From an uncultured Verrucomicrobiota bacterium (GTDB lineage: Bacteria > Verrucomicrobiota > Kiritimatiellia > Kiritimatiellales > Tichowtungiaceae), in NCBI GenBank assembly GCA_903826865.1, contig CAIKGD010000037.1, positions 1 to 64,000 of the forward strand: DNA of 64,000 nucleotides, in the 5' to 3' direction. Shown piece by piece: positions 43,721 through 53,040 of this stretch. The notes below the pieces were generated by a model, which searched no databases, was not told the DNA's origin, and worked only from the letters and a program-made list of their open reading frames with translations. Each line of letters begins with the position of its first letter. Positions within the stretch are counted from its first letter, which is position 1. A program made the translations under genes and the position numbers.

Positions 43721-45784
43721 ATGAAGAAAACAATTTTCACCGTGAGTCTGGGGGTTTTGCTGGGCGCGGGGTGCGCGCATCTTCCGCTGCCGGAAGTGAC
43801 AGTGGCCCCGGAGTTACCGGATACGTTTCATTTTCCGCTGGTGAAGCCGGAGCACGAAAACATGCAGCGGCTGCTGGTCAATGCAATGGGTTATGTGAAT
43901 CCGAAGCACGGGCTGGTTGATCCGGTGTCCGGCTATCCGGTCGAAGGCTGGAATCAGGATTCAGAACGCGGACTCTATCTGCGTTCGTTTACGCAACTGA
44001 CGGCGATCGGCGAATGGGTCGAACTGCTGGCCAATATCGCGGCGGGCTATGCCGACAATCCGTATATTTCGCGCGAAGAAGCCCTCGGCAAACTTGAGCT
44101 GGCGGTGTCGAGTCTGCTGACCGATCAGGCCGACCCGAAAGTCAGCGCCAAAGGACTGCTCGGGAATTTTCTGGGATTCGAAGCGGCCGGCCGTATGGGG
44201 CCGCTGAGCGAGGAAGTGGAGAAGCAGAAATTTGTTGATGCGTTCGGCGAAGAGCAGGCCGGTCTGATCTGGGACGCGCTGGTTGCCCGCAAGTGGATTG
44301 TCCCGCAGCAGGACGGCTCGTTCGCCAAGATTCCGCGCAAGGGGGAATACGGCGATAAGTTTTTCACCGGCGAGCTGGCGCCGTTCGCCGAGAGCAATAC
44401 CTGTGCGAAGATTATGGCGGTTCTGGATGTGCGGGTGGTGCAGATAATTTTCGGCGACAACGCCAATCTGACGGCCTCGGCGGCCAAAACGTTCGGCGCG
44501 CTGCGGCATTCAACCCTGAAGGATGATCCGGCGGCGGTTCAGCTTTGTGAAAAGCTGGAGCAGTTTATTGCGCGGCAGGAGGAGGGCTACCGCTATCTTT
44601 ACGATGCAAAACCGGGCTCGTTTGTTTTCGGCTGGAATGCGACGAAAGACCGGTTCACCGGCTGGGAGGACAGCAACGGCAAGTGGATTGTCGGACACAT
44701 GGATTATTTTGTGAACGAGTTTCGCGGGCCGCTTCTTTTTGTAGTGCAGCGCTTTGATCTGCCGCCGGACGCGGTGAAGAACGCCGGTTTTAAAACCAAG
44801 CCGTACCGGATGGCGGACGGACGCGATCTCTACACGCTGGCGACATGGCACGGTTCATCGTTCCAGTCGCTGGGTCTTTCGCTGTTTATGCAGGAGCTGG
44901 ATGCGCCGGGCTGGCGGGAGAATCTGGAAAACTCGGTGGATATCGAACTCGATTTTTCAACCCGGCATAAACTGCCCGGCTTTTTGAGCGAAGCGTACAG
45001 CGGAAACGGCGTGGAATATACCGGCGACATCGGTATTCCGGATGTCGCGGTGACGGATCATCCGCGCATCACGAACGCGCCGTCGCTTTACACGCTGGGC
45101 GTCGCCTATTCGATTGCGCCGGATAAGATCGAAGCGTTTCTCGCCGCCAACCGGAAAAAAATCGAACAGCTGTTCACTGATCACGGTCCGTGGGAAGGAT
45201 ACAACACGACCCGGAATGAGACAGTTCAATTTCAGACCGCGGCGCATACGCTGGCGCTGATTCTGGGCGGTATCGGTTCCGCCGAAGAGAATATGCAGCG
45301 CTATCTGACGTGGCTGGGCGTCACTTCGCTGTCGAAAGTGCAGGGCGGTGAATCCGGTGCAGTTGATCTGTTGGGCGGCGGCACGCAATGGATTTCATGG
45401 AGCCCGACCGGCGACAGTCTGGAAGGACTGCACTGGTGCGGCGGATCCCGTATTCGCGGCGAAGCGGTGCGCAACGGCGCGGTGACTGTTAAATTGCCGC
45501 AAGCCAAGGGTGTCAGTCTGTCGAACGGCGCACTGTTGATCCGCTACCGCGCGGCCAATCCGCTTAAAACAGTTATTACTCTGAACAGCGGGCCGAGGGT
45601 TTTTGAAAACCAGATTTTCGTCCGCTTTGATGTTACGGATGCCGAGAAAGAAATCCGGATTCCAATGCCTGGAACGCCGGGACTGGAAAACGTCAAAGAG
45701 CTGGTGATCCGCTTTGGCGACGAACGTGCGCCGGTGCCGGTCGATCTGACCATCTCGGGGTTTGAGTTTGTTCCGGCACAATAA
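43721..45784 (+). CDS. Large lipoprotein, probable glycan-active enzyme
   Basis: The 687-residue product has a lipoprotein signal with lipobox LGAGC. The central part is rich in helices that could form an (alpha/alpha) toroid, with conserved-looking acidic/aromatic stretches GWNQDSERGLYLRSF, GFLSEAYSGNGVEYTGDIG and YTLGVAYSIAPDKIE. The last ~120 residues are beta-rich, like a carbohydrate-binding module. I do not recognise a defined glycoside hydrolase family. A role on an envelope or dietary polysaccharide is inferred only from architecture and the sugar-nucleotide neighbours. Confidence 0.6.
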   Translation: MKKTIFTVSLGVLLGAGCAHLPLPEVTVAPELPDTFHFPLVKPEHENMQRLLVNAMGYVNPKHGLVDPVSGYPVEGWNQDSERGLYLRSFTQLTAIGEWVELLANIAAGYADNPYISREEALGKLELAVSSLLTDQADPKVSAKGLLGNFLGFEAAGRMGPLSEEVEKQKFVDAFGEEQAGLIWDALVARKWIVPQQDGSFAKIPRKGEYGDKFFTGELAPFAESNTCAKIMAVLDVRVVQIIFGDNANLTASAAKTFGALRHSTLKDDPAAVQLCEKLEQFIARQEEGYRYLYDAKPGSFVFGWNATKDRFTGWEDSNGKWIVGHMDYFVNEFRGPLLFVVQRFDLPPDAVKNAGFKTKPYRMADGRDLYTLATWHGSSFQSLGLSLFMQELDAPGWRENLENSVDIELDFSTRHKLPGFLSEAYSGNGVEYTGDIGIPDVAVTDHPRITNAPSLYTLGVAYSIAPDKIEAFLAANRKKIEQLFTDHGPWEGYNTTRNETVQFQTAAHTLALILGGIGSAEENMQRYLTWLGVTSLSKVQGGESGAVDLLGGGTQWISWSPTGDSLEGLHWCGGSRIRGEAVRNGAVTVKLPQAKGVSLSNGALLIRYRAANPLKTVITLNSGPRVFENQIFVRFDVTDAEKEIRIPMPGTPGLENVKELVIRFGDERAPVPVDLTISGFEFVPAQ

Positions 45785-45792
45785 ACTATACC

Positions 45793-45850
45793 GTGGAGGG
45801 CGACGCTTCGTCGTCGCCGGAAACGGTTTTGACAGAGCGAACCCCTCCAG
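45793..45850. repeat. GGCGACG-type composite repeat
   Basis: GGCGACG-CTTCGT-CGTCGCC forms a hairpin, preceded by GTGGAG. The right arm (ending CCCCTCC) is a degenerate inverted copy of the start. The left arm shares the GACGC...CGTC core with the elements in leuS and metG, so it appears to be an intergenic member of the same family. Confidence 0.7.
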
Positions 45851-45861
45851 AATGTAAAAGG

Positions 45862-46176
45862 TTACTTGAGGTAAGAACAGCAATAGTCGGCGACAGCGGG
45901 AACTTTCAGTTTAAATTTGCTGTTGGCCGCAACCTTGAATGATTCGCCGGCCTTGAATGTTTTCCACCGGGTTTCGCCGGGCAGGAGCACCTCCATCTGT
46001 CCGCCGAGCATTTCCATGATTTCTGCGGCTTCGGTGCCGAATTCATAATCGCCCGGCATCATAATGCCGAGGGTTTTTCTGGTGCCGTCGGCAAAGAGCA
46101 CCGTGCGGCTGGTGACTTTGCCGTCAAAATAGACGTTCGCTTTTTTCACTACGGTTACGTTTTTGAATTCGCTCAT
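45862..46176 (-). CDS. ppnP: Pyrimidine/purine nucleoside phosphorylase PpnP
   Basis: The 104-residue cupin-fold protein matches PpnP (YaiE, DUF1255): [34 protein letters not shown] and the [18 protein letters not shown] stretch, with FKLKV near the C-terminus. It catalyses phosphorolysis of many nucleosides to base and ribose-1-phosphate. Cytoplasmic, single-gene unit. Confidence 0.93.
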   Translation of the reverse strand: MSEFKNVTVVKKANVYFDGKVTSRTVLFADGTRKTLGIMMPGDYEFGTEAAEIMEMLGGQMEVLLPGETRWKTFKAGESFKVAANSKFKLKVPAVADYCCSYLK

Positions 46177-46193
46177 GGAAACCTCCGGTTTCG

Positions 46194-46230
46194 TTAACAG
46201 TTATTTGTTATCGGTTGTCAGTTGAGGCGC
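46194..46230. repeat. TTATCAGTTA-type repeat, partial third copy
   Basis: GTTAACAGTTATTTGTTATC followed by GGTTGTCAGTT resembles the elements at 14833 and 15330, but only one arm is present. Confidence 0.6.
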
Positions 46231-46356
46231 AGAAGAAACCATGTTTACAGCGGTATTGTCAAAATGATTTCAGTCTAACCGGATTGAGTTTGCAGGCAGG
46301 CGGAGCAAAAGATAAGAATTCGCGCTTTCACAAAGTCGGTGAAGGGAAGTTTTATC

Positions 46357-47577
46357 ATGATAAAAAAAACGCTGTTGCTGGTATCGCTGGCGGTCGGGTG
46401 TGCCGGTGTGTCTGCCGAAAGTCTGCTGAAGCCGGTGAACGATCTCGGTTGCGGAATCTGGGCTGCACGGCTGCAAACGCTCAGCATGTACCGCGATTAT
46501 GAAAACAACACACCCGGCTGCGCTTATTCCACAACAGCGGGTCTGCTGCTGGGCTATACGTCGCCGGAGCTGGCCGGCTTCAGCGCCGGGCTGACCTGGA
46601 TTTATGTGGAGCCGCTGGATGCCAGTGCCGGCAGCGATAACGGTAAAAAGCTCATAACCAATGGACGTGTGAATGTTTTGAACGAGGCCTGGTTGAAATA
46701 CCGTTTTGAAAAGTTCGGACTGACGAATACATTTATTAAAGCCGGGCGGCAGGTGATCAACGGCGAATTGTTCCGTTCGGATGAAATCCGCCAGAAGCCG
46801 CGGTCGGTTGAAGCAGTTCAGCTGACCACGAAAGATATTCCTTACACGGCGCTTACATTCGGGCACGCTTTCCGGCTCAGCAATGTTCTGGATAACGAGG
46901 ACGGCTGGGAATTTAACGATTTTGATAAAGTACTGTTGCCGGACCGCGGCTATGACAGCCGCGGCATTTCCTGGGGCGAGGCGGTGTTTACCGGTATTAC
47001 CAATCTCGAGGTGGCGGTGTACGAAGCGTATGTACACGGCATGGCCAATGTCACCGGCGGACGCACACGGTACACGGTGACAGAGCAAACCGCTCTGCTG
47101 GGGTACTTTCAGCACGGAAACTCAGTAAAGGCGGCGGGATCATCTGCCCCTTTCGATACAGATATGTTCAGCCTTGCCTTTGAGCAGAAGGCCGGAGGAA
47201 TAACATTTGAGCCCGGCTGGTTCAGTGTTCACGGCGACAATATGCTCTTTCATGAGATGACCACCGGACTGAACCATCCGCTCGGAAATTCGCTGATGGT
47301 TTATCCCGGCCACTTCAACGGCGGGTCCGAGTCAGCCTATCTCAAAGCCACGACAAAGATCGGCAAAACATCACTTTACATGCTCTATAACTATACTTGG
47401 CAGGATCACAGCCGGACGGCTTACGACGGGCAGGAGATCAACTTTGTCGTTAAACAGCCGATCGGGGACAATCTCTCTATTGCCGTCAAATGCGGCGCGG
47501 GATATCGCGAGAGCAGCAGCGGCAAAGCCGACACCGCAGCCACCGATGCCCGCCTGTTCGTTACCTATAATTTTTAA
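46357..47577 (+). CDS. OprD-like outer-membrane porin
   Basis: The 406-residue product has a signal peptide (to ~22) and a beta-barrel pattern of an OprD family porin: GLLLGYTSPELAGFSAGLTWIY, LNEAWLKYRFEKFGLTNTFIKAGRQVIN, PRSVEAVQLTTKDIP, a LYMLYNYTWQDHS strand and a C-terminal phenylalanine (YNF). Such porins pass amino acids, aromatic acids or small sugars. GAAGGGAAG precedes the ATG at 46357, chosen over 46339. Confidence 0.85.
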   Translation: MIKKTLLLVSLAVGCAGVSAESLLKPVNDLGCGIWAARLQTLSMYRDYENNTPGCAYSTTAGLLLGYTSPELAGFSAGLTWIYVEPLDASAGSDNGKKLITNGRVNVLNEAWLKYRFEKFGLTNTFIKAGRQVINGELFRSDEIRQKPRSVEAVQLTTKDIPYTALTFGHAFRLSNVLDNEDGWEFNDFDKVLLPDRGYDSRGISWGEAVFTGITNLEVAVYEAYVHGMANVTGGRTRYTVTEQTALLGYFQHGNSVKAAGSSAPFDTDMFSLAFEQKAGGITFEPGWFSVHGDNMLFHEMTTGLNHPLGNSLMVYPGHFNGGSESAYLKATTKIGKTSLYMLYNYTWQDHSRTAYDGQEINFVVKQPIGDNLSIAVKCGAGYRESSSGKADTAATDARLFVTYNF

Positions 47578-47578
47578 C

Positions 47579-48766
47579 TCACGACTCGCTGAGCCGTTTT
47601 TTCGGTTCGTCGTGGAGCAGGGCGTGAGCTTCGCGCAGAATTTCGGGAATGCGCCCGGCAAAGCGGCTCTTTTCGAGAACGGGTTTCAGATCGTTGTTGT
47701 TGAATTCGGCCGCCTGCTGTCCGGCGAACCAGTGTCCTGCATTGCCCATCAGGTTGTAGCGCATTTTACCGAATTCGGTCATGTCCAGCCCTTTGGCATA
47801 GGTCCAGAGGCGCAGGATTTCAGGAATATTGATTCCGCCGGGAGTGTCCTGCCAGCGCGGCAGACCTTCGTGCCAGTGGTGAACCCAGTCTGCACCCAGT
47901 GCTTTTTCCATGGCCTGGAAAATCCGTTTTTCAATTTTTTCAACCATTGGAAATTTTTCTTCCATACTGCCTACAGCGGTGACGTGTTCAGCAAAGTCGG
48001 AGGGCCGGGTGGCGCCGATGGAGAGCGTATGAATTTCCGGGCGGCGCAGGCAGTAGAGGTCGTTGAACTGCATCGGAGTGAGCGGCTGGCAGAGATCGAT
48101 TAGTTTGGGCGGCGGTTCGTAGAGTTTGCCGCCTTTGTCGCAGGGACTGATGATGAAGACTCCCATGTCACGTCTGGTTGCAGCCTCAACAGAAGCCCAG
48201 GTTACGGGGTGGTAGACAAAATACCAGTGCAGGTTGACGTATTCGAACAGCCCGGTTTCAATGGCTTTGACAACGATGTCCGGTGTGCCATGAGTTGAAA
48301 ATCCGATATGGCAGCAGCGCCCCTCTTTTTTGAGCTGTTCGAGTACCGGCATGTTTTTCAGAGACTGCTGCAGGGTTTCTTCATTGTTGATGCCGTGAAT
48401 GGAGAGCAGGTCGACGTGATCCAGGCGGAGCGCCGCCATCGATGTTTCAAATGTTGCGAGGAATTCCGCCGGCGTATCGGTAGGCGCAATTTTTGTCTGG
48501 ACGATTATTTTGTCACGCGGAAGCGCCGGCAGCAGTTTGCCGAGCTGGTATTCAGAGGTGCCGTAGCCGCGGGCGGTTTCAATGTGGTTGATGCCGAGGT
48601 CGAGCGCATAGCGGACGGCGGCTTCGAGGTTTTTCTGGTTTTCTTCGGTGATGCCATCCCGGTTGGCAGGTTCGTCCTGCCAGCTGTGCTGGTAGCGCAT
48701 GCCGCCGCAGGTGAGAACAGGCATTTGCAGTCCGGTTTTGCCAAAACGTCTTTTCGGTACAGTCAT
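47579..48766 (-). CDS. Aldo/keto reductase (COG1453-like)
   Basis: The 395-residue protein has the AKR TIM barrel: KTGLQMPVLTCGGMRYQ, then HIETARGYGTSEYQLG, the lysine in VQTKIAP and the histidine in DLLSIHGIN. The usual catalytic aspartate position before TA carries glutamate (IETA). Related proteins often end in a 4Fe-4S domain; here the C-terminal ~90 residues have lost the cysteines but keep the length. It may reduce aldehydes or act with electron-transfer partners. Convergent with the porin gene, 1 base apart. Confidence 0.85.
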   Translation of the reverse strand: MTVPKRRFGKTGLQMPVLTCGGMRYQHSWQDEPANRDGITEENQKNLEAAVRYALDLGINHIETARGYGTSEYQLGKLLPALPRDKIIVQTKIAPTDTPAEFLATFETSMAALRLDHVDLLSIHGINNEETLQQSLKNMPVLEQLKKEGRCCHIGFSTHGTPDIVVKAIETGLFEYVNLHWYFVYHPVTWASVEAATRRDMGVFIISPCDKGGKLYEPPPKLIDLCQPLTPMQFNDLYCLRRPEIHTLSIGATRPSDFAEHVTAVGSMEEKFPMVEKIEKRIFQAMEKALGADWVHHWHEGLPRWQDTPGGINIPEILRLWTYAKGLDMTEFGKMRYNLMGNAGHWFAGQQAAEFNNNDLKPVLEKSRFAGRIPEILREAHALLHDEPKKRLSES

Positions 48767-48769
48767 GCT

Positions 48770-49705
48770 TTATCCTCCCAGGACGAGTACGGCGGCCAGC
48801 GACAGACCGGAGAGCAGTGTGCTGACGACAACAATATGCGCCGCGAGATCCCGGTCGCTGTTGAAAATGTCGGCCATAACGTAACTGGCCACCGCTGTCG
48901 GACAGGCGAGATAAATCAGCAGAATCTGCCGTTCGGCGGGCGGGAGCTTCCAGAGCATCGCCAGACCCAGTCCGATCAGCGGCTGGATGAAAACTTTGAT
49001 GCCGGATGAAACGGTTGACGGCACCAGTCCAGTGCGAAGCCCCTGGAATGAGAGGGAGGCGCCGATACTCAGCAAAGCCAGTGCGAGGGCGGTATCCCCC
49101 AGTGCCGTTAAGGTGCGCTGAACCGCGACCGGCAGAGCAATTTCGCAACTGTTTAAAAGCAGGCCGATTACGCAGGCGATCAGCAGAGGGTTGAGCAGAA
49201 GCTGTTTTATGAACAGCAGTACGGCAGCGCCGGGGCTTCGCTGCTGCCGGTCACCGTGCGCGAGGAGGATGAGAACCGAGAGAAAGTTATAAAAAACAAT
49301 GGACGGTGCCAGCGCGACGGTTGCCAGCGCCATGATGCCGGGGTCTGATCCGGTCATGGAGTAAAGGATAACGGGCAGACCGATGAAAGCATTGTTGGAG
49401 CGCATAGCGCCCTGAACAAAAGCTCCCATGGAGCGGCGGTTCAGCCGCAGGGCGAAGGCTGCGATATATCCGACCGCTACGGATCCTGCCGTTGCCAGAA
49501 CCAGAAGCAGAGACATCCGGGTGACATCGCCGGAATTGAAAGCCGCATTGGATATTTTATCAATCAGCAGCGCGGGCAGTGCAATCCAGTAGGTCAGCCG
49601 GTTGAGGCTCTTGGCAAGGCCGTCGGAAAAGAATCCGGTTCGGCAGAGGATTTTGCCGAGCGCGATGATCAGAAAAACAGGTAGCAGACTGCCGAGTAAA
49701 TACAT
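48770..49705 (-). CDS. AEC family (auxin efflux carrier-like) transporter
   Basis: The 311-residue protein has about ten membrane helices in two repeats, with the conserved QGAMRSNNAFIGLPVILYSMTG and the later YLACPTAVASYVMADIFN pattern of the AEC/membrane-transport family. Substrates are small carboxylates or auxin-like acids; unknown here. It lies upstream of the aldo/keto reductase with a 3-base gap, so the two may form one transcription unit. Confidence 0.87.
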   Translation of the reverse strand: MYLLGSLLPVFLIIALGKILCRTGFFSDGLAKSLNRLTYWIALPALLIDKISNAAFNSGDVTRMSLLLVLATAGSVAVGYIAAFALRLNRRSMGAFVQGAMRSNNAFIGLPVILYSMTGSDPGIMALATVALAPSIVFYNFLSVLILLAHGDRQQRSPGAAVLLFIKQLLLNPLLIACVIGLLLNSCEIALPVAVQRTLTALGDTALALALLSIGASLSFQGLRTGLVPSTVSSGIKVFIQPLIGLGLAMLWKLPPAERQILLIYLACPTAVASYVMADIFNSDRDLAAHIVVVSTLLSGLSLAAVLVLGG

Positions 49706-50040
49706 AGACAGCAGAGTAAGGAAACGGCGGACGGAAATGAACCGGAAAAGCAGGAAAAGGTAAAACCAGGACTCCTGGAACGCTCAATTCCCCAAAAGAA
49801 AGACTGTTTGTCGGCCTTGTGTTTTCCGGCTGAAAAGCCTGTCCAACCCGGGATTGGAAAGCTATTTTTCGTTCCGCGCTGACAAGAGCCTTTGGTTCAA
49901 TAAACGAATCCTGATCAGGAGTATTGACGATGGCAATCAGCCTTCTTTTTTCGTTAGAAAACTAAAAGTTGTATCAAACCACTGTCATATTCTCTCAAAT
50001 CGCCCGTCGTGATACACCGGTCCAGCGGGTAAAAAAGCGG
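49706..50040. other. Gene-free spacer
   Basis: It carries the palindrome-like CCAGGACTCCTGG (about 49776-49789), TCCAACCCGGGATTGGA at 49842-49858, and CCTGATCAGG near 49911. A T6 tract on the minus strand just beyond the tRNA-Ser 3' end may serve as its terminator. No credible gene is seen. Confidence 0.5.
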
Positions 50041-50128
50041 CGGAGAAGGGGGGATTCGAACCCCCGGTGCCTTTAAAGGGCACACACGCTTTCCAAGCGT
50101 GCTCATTAAACCACTCTGACACCTCTCC
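50041..50128 (-). tRNA. tRNA-Ser (anticodon GGA)
   Basis: An 88-nt type II tRNA on the minus strand. The acceptor GGAGAGG pairs with CTTCTCC, the anticodon loop TTGGAAA carries GGA between CACGC/GCGTG stems, the variable arm is long (GTGCC...GGCAC), and the T-arm CGGGGG-TTCGAAT-CCCCC is regular. CCA is not encoded. A T-tract follows. Confidence 0.96.
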
Positions 50129-50140
50129 GCAAAAAAGGTT

Positions 50141-51031
50141 TCACACGGTAGTGTCTTCGGCGGGGTCTGCCAAGTCATTTTCTACGGCAGCTTCGAACGG
50201 TTCGGCGGATTCGTCCGGTACGGAATAAATGGATGAGGCCGCCGGATCCGGCACACAAGACCCTGTCTGCCGGCCGAGGAGTTCCTTCGCCAGCAGGCGG
50301 TAGGCTTCCGCGCCTTTTGACTGCACGTCATATTCTGTGATCGGCTTGCCGTGACTGGGCGCTTCGCTCAGCCGGATGCTGCGCGGAATGACGGTCTTAA
50401 ACAGCCGGTCGCCGAAATGCTTGTGTACTTCAGCGGCCACCTGCTGGGCCAGATTGGTGCGCGAATCATACATCGTCAGCACAATGCCTTCGATTTGCAG
50501 CCCTGGATTGCCCGCCGCGCGCACCTGCTCGATGATGCGCAGCATGACGCTTAACCCTTCGAGCGCCAGATACTCCGCCTGAATCGGGATGACGATTGAG
50601 TCGGCGGTGTAGAGCGCATTCATGAAGAGAATGCCGAGCGACGGCGGGCAGTCGAGCAGGATAAAGTCATATTCGTCTTGCTCCACAATCGGACGCAGGG
50701 CGTTTTTTAGGCAGTGCAGATAGTTGTCCATACGGGCGATCGCCACCTCGCAACCGGCGAGATCGAGTTCCGACGGAATCACATGCAGCCGTTTGGTCGC
50801 CGTGGGTTTAATGAGTGTGCGGGCGTCTGTTTCACCGAGCAGTGCGGCATAAATGCTTGCGCCGTCTTCTTTTTCCAGCCCGACGCTGCTCGTTGCGTTG
50901 GCCTGCGGATCGAGGTCGATCAGCAGTACGTTTTTACGGCGTTCGGCCAGACTGGCGGCCAGATTCACGGCAGTCGTCGTTTTACCGACGCCGCCCTTTT
51001 GATTTGCGAGTGCAATAACTTTAGTACTCAT
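50141..51031 (-). CDS. parA: ParA/Soj chromosome-partition ATPase
   Basis: The 296-residue protein starts MSTKVIALANQKGGVGKTTTAVNLAASLAE, the deviant Walker A of ParA/Soj. LIDLDPQANATSS and LLDCPPSLGILFMNAL follow, then SIRLSEAPSHGKPITEYD. It partitions the chromosome with ParB at parS. A ~45-residue acidic, proline- and serine-rich C-terminal tail is extra to the usual Soj length. parB, normally next, is absent; tRNA-Ser follows instead. The upstream rsmE gene is 7 bases away. Confidence 0.93.
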   Translation of the reverse strand: MSTKVIALANQKGGVGKTTTAVNLAASLAERRKNVLLIDLDPQANATSSVGLEKEDGASIYAALLGETDARTLIKPTATKRLHVIPSELDLAGCEVAIARMDNYLHCLKNALRPIVEQDEYDFILLDCPPSLGILFMNALYTADSIVIPIQAEYLALEGLSVMLRIIEQVRAAGNPGLQIEGIVLTMYDSRTNLAQQVAAEVHKHFGDRLFKTVIPRSIRLSEAPSHGKPITEYDVQSKGAEAYRLLAKELLGRQTGSCVPDPAASSIYSVPDESAEPFEAAVENDLADPAEDTTV

Positions 51032-51038
51032 GTGCGGG

Positions 51039-51761
51039 CTAGAATAACTCATAAGCCAGCACGCTCAACCCGAAAATGGCGGCGGTTTCGGTTCGCAGGA
51101 TTTGACTGCCGAAGGTGACAGGAATGGCACCCGCCGCGACGGCGGCATTTACTTCTTCTTCCGTGAAGTCGCCTTCCGGTCCGATCAGCAGTGCGGCGGT
51201 TTTAATTTTTGCTCTGTCCAAACCTTGGAAAGCTTCGCGGAATGGTTTGGCATTTGGATGCAGCGAGCCGATGAAAACGACATCGGCTTTCAACGCTACG
51301 GCGTTGAATTTTTGCAACGGGAGAAGTTCCGGCAGCCAGGCGGTGCCGCACTGCTGCGCCGCGTTGCGGATGATCGTCTGCCAGCGTTCCATTTGTTTTT
51401 CCGGTTCTTTTGAGCGGTTGACGGTATGTGCGCTGATGACCGGCTGAATCCGGCGGATGCCCAGTTCGGTCGCTTTTTGCAGAATCAGTTCAAAGCGATC
51501 GGGTTTGCAGATGGCTTGAATCAGCGTGATTTCAACGACGGGCGGCGGAACCGTTTCGCGGGCGGTAATCCGGACGGTCACTTCTTTTTTTGTAACAGCC
51601 TCAACGATGCCTTCGGCGCGTGTTCCCTGTCCGTCAAACAGCGTCAGCTCCTGACCGGCTTCGACGCGGAGTACCCGCGCGAGGTGGTGCGACTCTTCGG
51701 GCGAAAGCACGGCGAGGTCGTTTTCCAGCGTTCCTGACGGCGTGAAGGAGTTGATTCTCAT
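51039..51761 (-). CDS. rsmE: 16S rRNA m3U1498 methyltransferase
   Basis: The 240-residue SPOUT enzyme methylates U1498 in the decoding centre. The N-terminal PUA-like domain has HHLARVLRVEAGQEL, the C-terminal knot has LIGPEGDFTEEEVNAA and SQILRTETAAIFGLSVL, all family hallmarks. A TCCAAACCTTGGA motif occurs in its coding sequence (51217-51229). It precedes parA. Confidence 0.95.
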   Translation of the reverse strand: MRINSFTPSGTLENDLAVLSPEESHHLARVLRVEAGQELTLFDGQGTRAEGIVEAVTKKEVTVRITARETVPPPVVEITLIQAICKPDRFELILQKATELGIRRIQPVISAHTVNRSKEPEKQMERWQTIIRNAAQQCGTAWLPELLPLQKFNAVALKADVVFIGSLHPNAKPFREAFQGLDRAKIKTAALLIGPEGDFTEEEVNAAVAAGAIPVTFGSQILRTETAAIFGLSVLAYELF

Positions 51762-51774
51762 GAGAGAGACCTTT

Positions 51775-51846
51775 GGGAATGATGGAATATTGGAATGGTG
51801 GAATAACGCTTCTTTATTTCCAGTATTCCATCATTCCTCCATTCCA
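51775..51846. repeat. ATTCC-word inverted repeat
   Basis: The left arm GGAATGATGGAATATTGGAA and the right arm (TTTCCAGTATTCCATCATTCC) are inverted relatives built of degenerate GGAATRNT words, separated by about 20 bases. It lies between rsmE and dnaJ and touches the dnaJ 3' end. Confidence 0.75.
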
Positions 51847-53040
51847 TTACTGCTCTTTCTCGAGAGCCCGTTTGTGTTCGTAGAATTTTTCGGCCGCTTT
51901 GTTCATCTTCTGCGTCAGCGGGAAGTTCTTTTCGTCCAGCATCTCAGCCGCTTCCTGCATCTTTTTCTTCTCTTTGCCGCCGAGTCCCTGCGGAATTTCA
52001 ATCTGTACCACAATGTGCTGGTCGCCGGTGCCGTAGCGCGGGCTGGTGATGCCTTTACCTTTCATCCGGAACACTTTGCCGTTCTCTGTGCCGGCCGGGA
52101 TTTTAAGTTCCGCGCGGCCGTGAATGGTCGGTACATGCACTTCGCCGCCGAGCGCGGCGATATGGAAGGGCACCGGAACCTCGCAGACAATGTCGAGGTC
52201 GTTGCGTTTGAAAAATTCGTGTTCACGGACGTGCAGCACAATGTAAAGGTCGCCGGACGGGCCGCCGCGCAGTCCGCCTTCGCCTTTACCGGCGATGCGC
52301 AGGCGAGAACCGGTTTCGACGCCGCCGGGAATCTTCACGTCAATGGTGCGCTTGTTACGCACCAGTCCCTGTCCGCGGCAGACGGTGCAGGGTTTTTCAA
52401 TCACCTGGCCGGTACCGCGGCAGGTCGGGCAGGTCTGGCGGAACTGAATAAAACCGCCGCCGCTGACCACCTGGCCTGCGCCCCGACAGTCGGAGCAGGT
52501 TTTGCGTCCGGATCCGGGCTCGGCGCCGCCGCCTTTGCAGCGGTCGCAGGTTTCGTTGACGTTGATGCGGATTTCGCGCGAAGAGCCGAGCACGGCTTCT
52601 TCAAAATCAATTTCGAGGTCGAAGCGCAGATCCGCGCCTTCCTGCGGTGCGTTGGGGTTTTGGGCGCGTCCGCCGCCGCCGAAAAAGTTTTCAAAAATAC
52701 TTCCGCCGCCGCCGGATGCGCCCATAAAGGTGCGCAGCGCTTCTTCGAGGTCAATGCCGCCGCCGCCGAATCCACCGTAACTGCCGCCGCCACCGCCGCC
52801 GCGTCCCGCGCCGAAAGCGGCGTGGCCGAACTGGTCATACTGCTGACGCTTCGCGGTGTCGCTGAGCACTTCGTAGGCTTCGGAAACTTCTTTGAATTTT
52901 TCCTCGGAGGCTTTGTCGCCGGGATTCTTGTCGGGGTGATACTGGATGGCCATTTTGCGGTAGGCCTTCTTGATATCTTCCGCTGAAGCACCCTTAGCGA
53001 TGCCCAGCACTTCGTAATAATCTCGTTTCTGTGAAGCCAT
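51847..53040 (-). CDS. dnaJ: Chaperone DnaJ
   Basis: The 397-residue protein is type I DnaJ. The J-domain (1-70) contains HPDKNPGD, a Gly-rich region follows, and four zinc motifs are seen ([32 protein letters not shown]), then the C-terminal substrate domains. It stimulates DnaK ATPase and hands over unfolded proteins. It overlaps grpE by one base (TAATG), so the pair is one transcript; dnaK is not in the window. Confidence 0.97.
   Translation of the reverse strand: MASQKRDYYEVLGIAKGASAEDIKKAYRKMAIQYHPDKNPGDKASEEKFKEVSEAYEVLSDTAKRQQYDQFGHAAFGAGRGGGGGGSYGGFGGGGIDLEEALRTFMGASGGGGSIFENFFGGGGRAQNPNAPQEGADLRFDLEIDFEEAVLGSSREIRINVNETCDRCKGGGAEPGSGRKTCSDCRGAGQVVSGGGFIQFRQTCPTCRGTGQVIEKPCTVCRGQGLVRNKRTIDVKIPGGVETGSRLRIAGKGEGGLRGGPSGDLYIVLHVREHEFFKRNDLDIVCEVPVPFHIAALGGEVHVPTIHGRAELKIPAGTENGKVFRMKGKGITSPRYGTGDQHIVVQIEIPQGLGGKEKKKMQEAAEMLDEKNFPLTQKMNKAAEKFYEHKRALEKEQ

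Noticed and set aside
52401-52991. Long alternative frame opposite/within dnaJ
   Set aside because: It is a shadow of the GC-rich dnaJ coding sequence; the DnaJ domains are unmistakable in the other frame.
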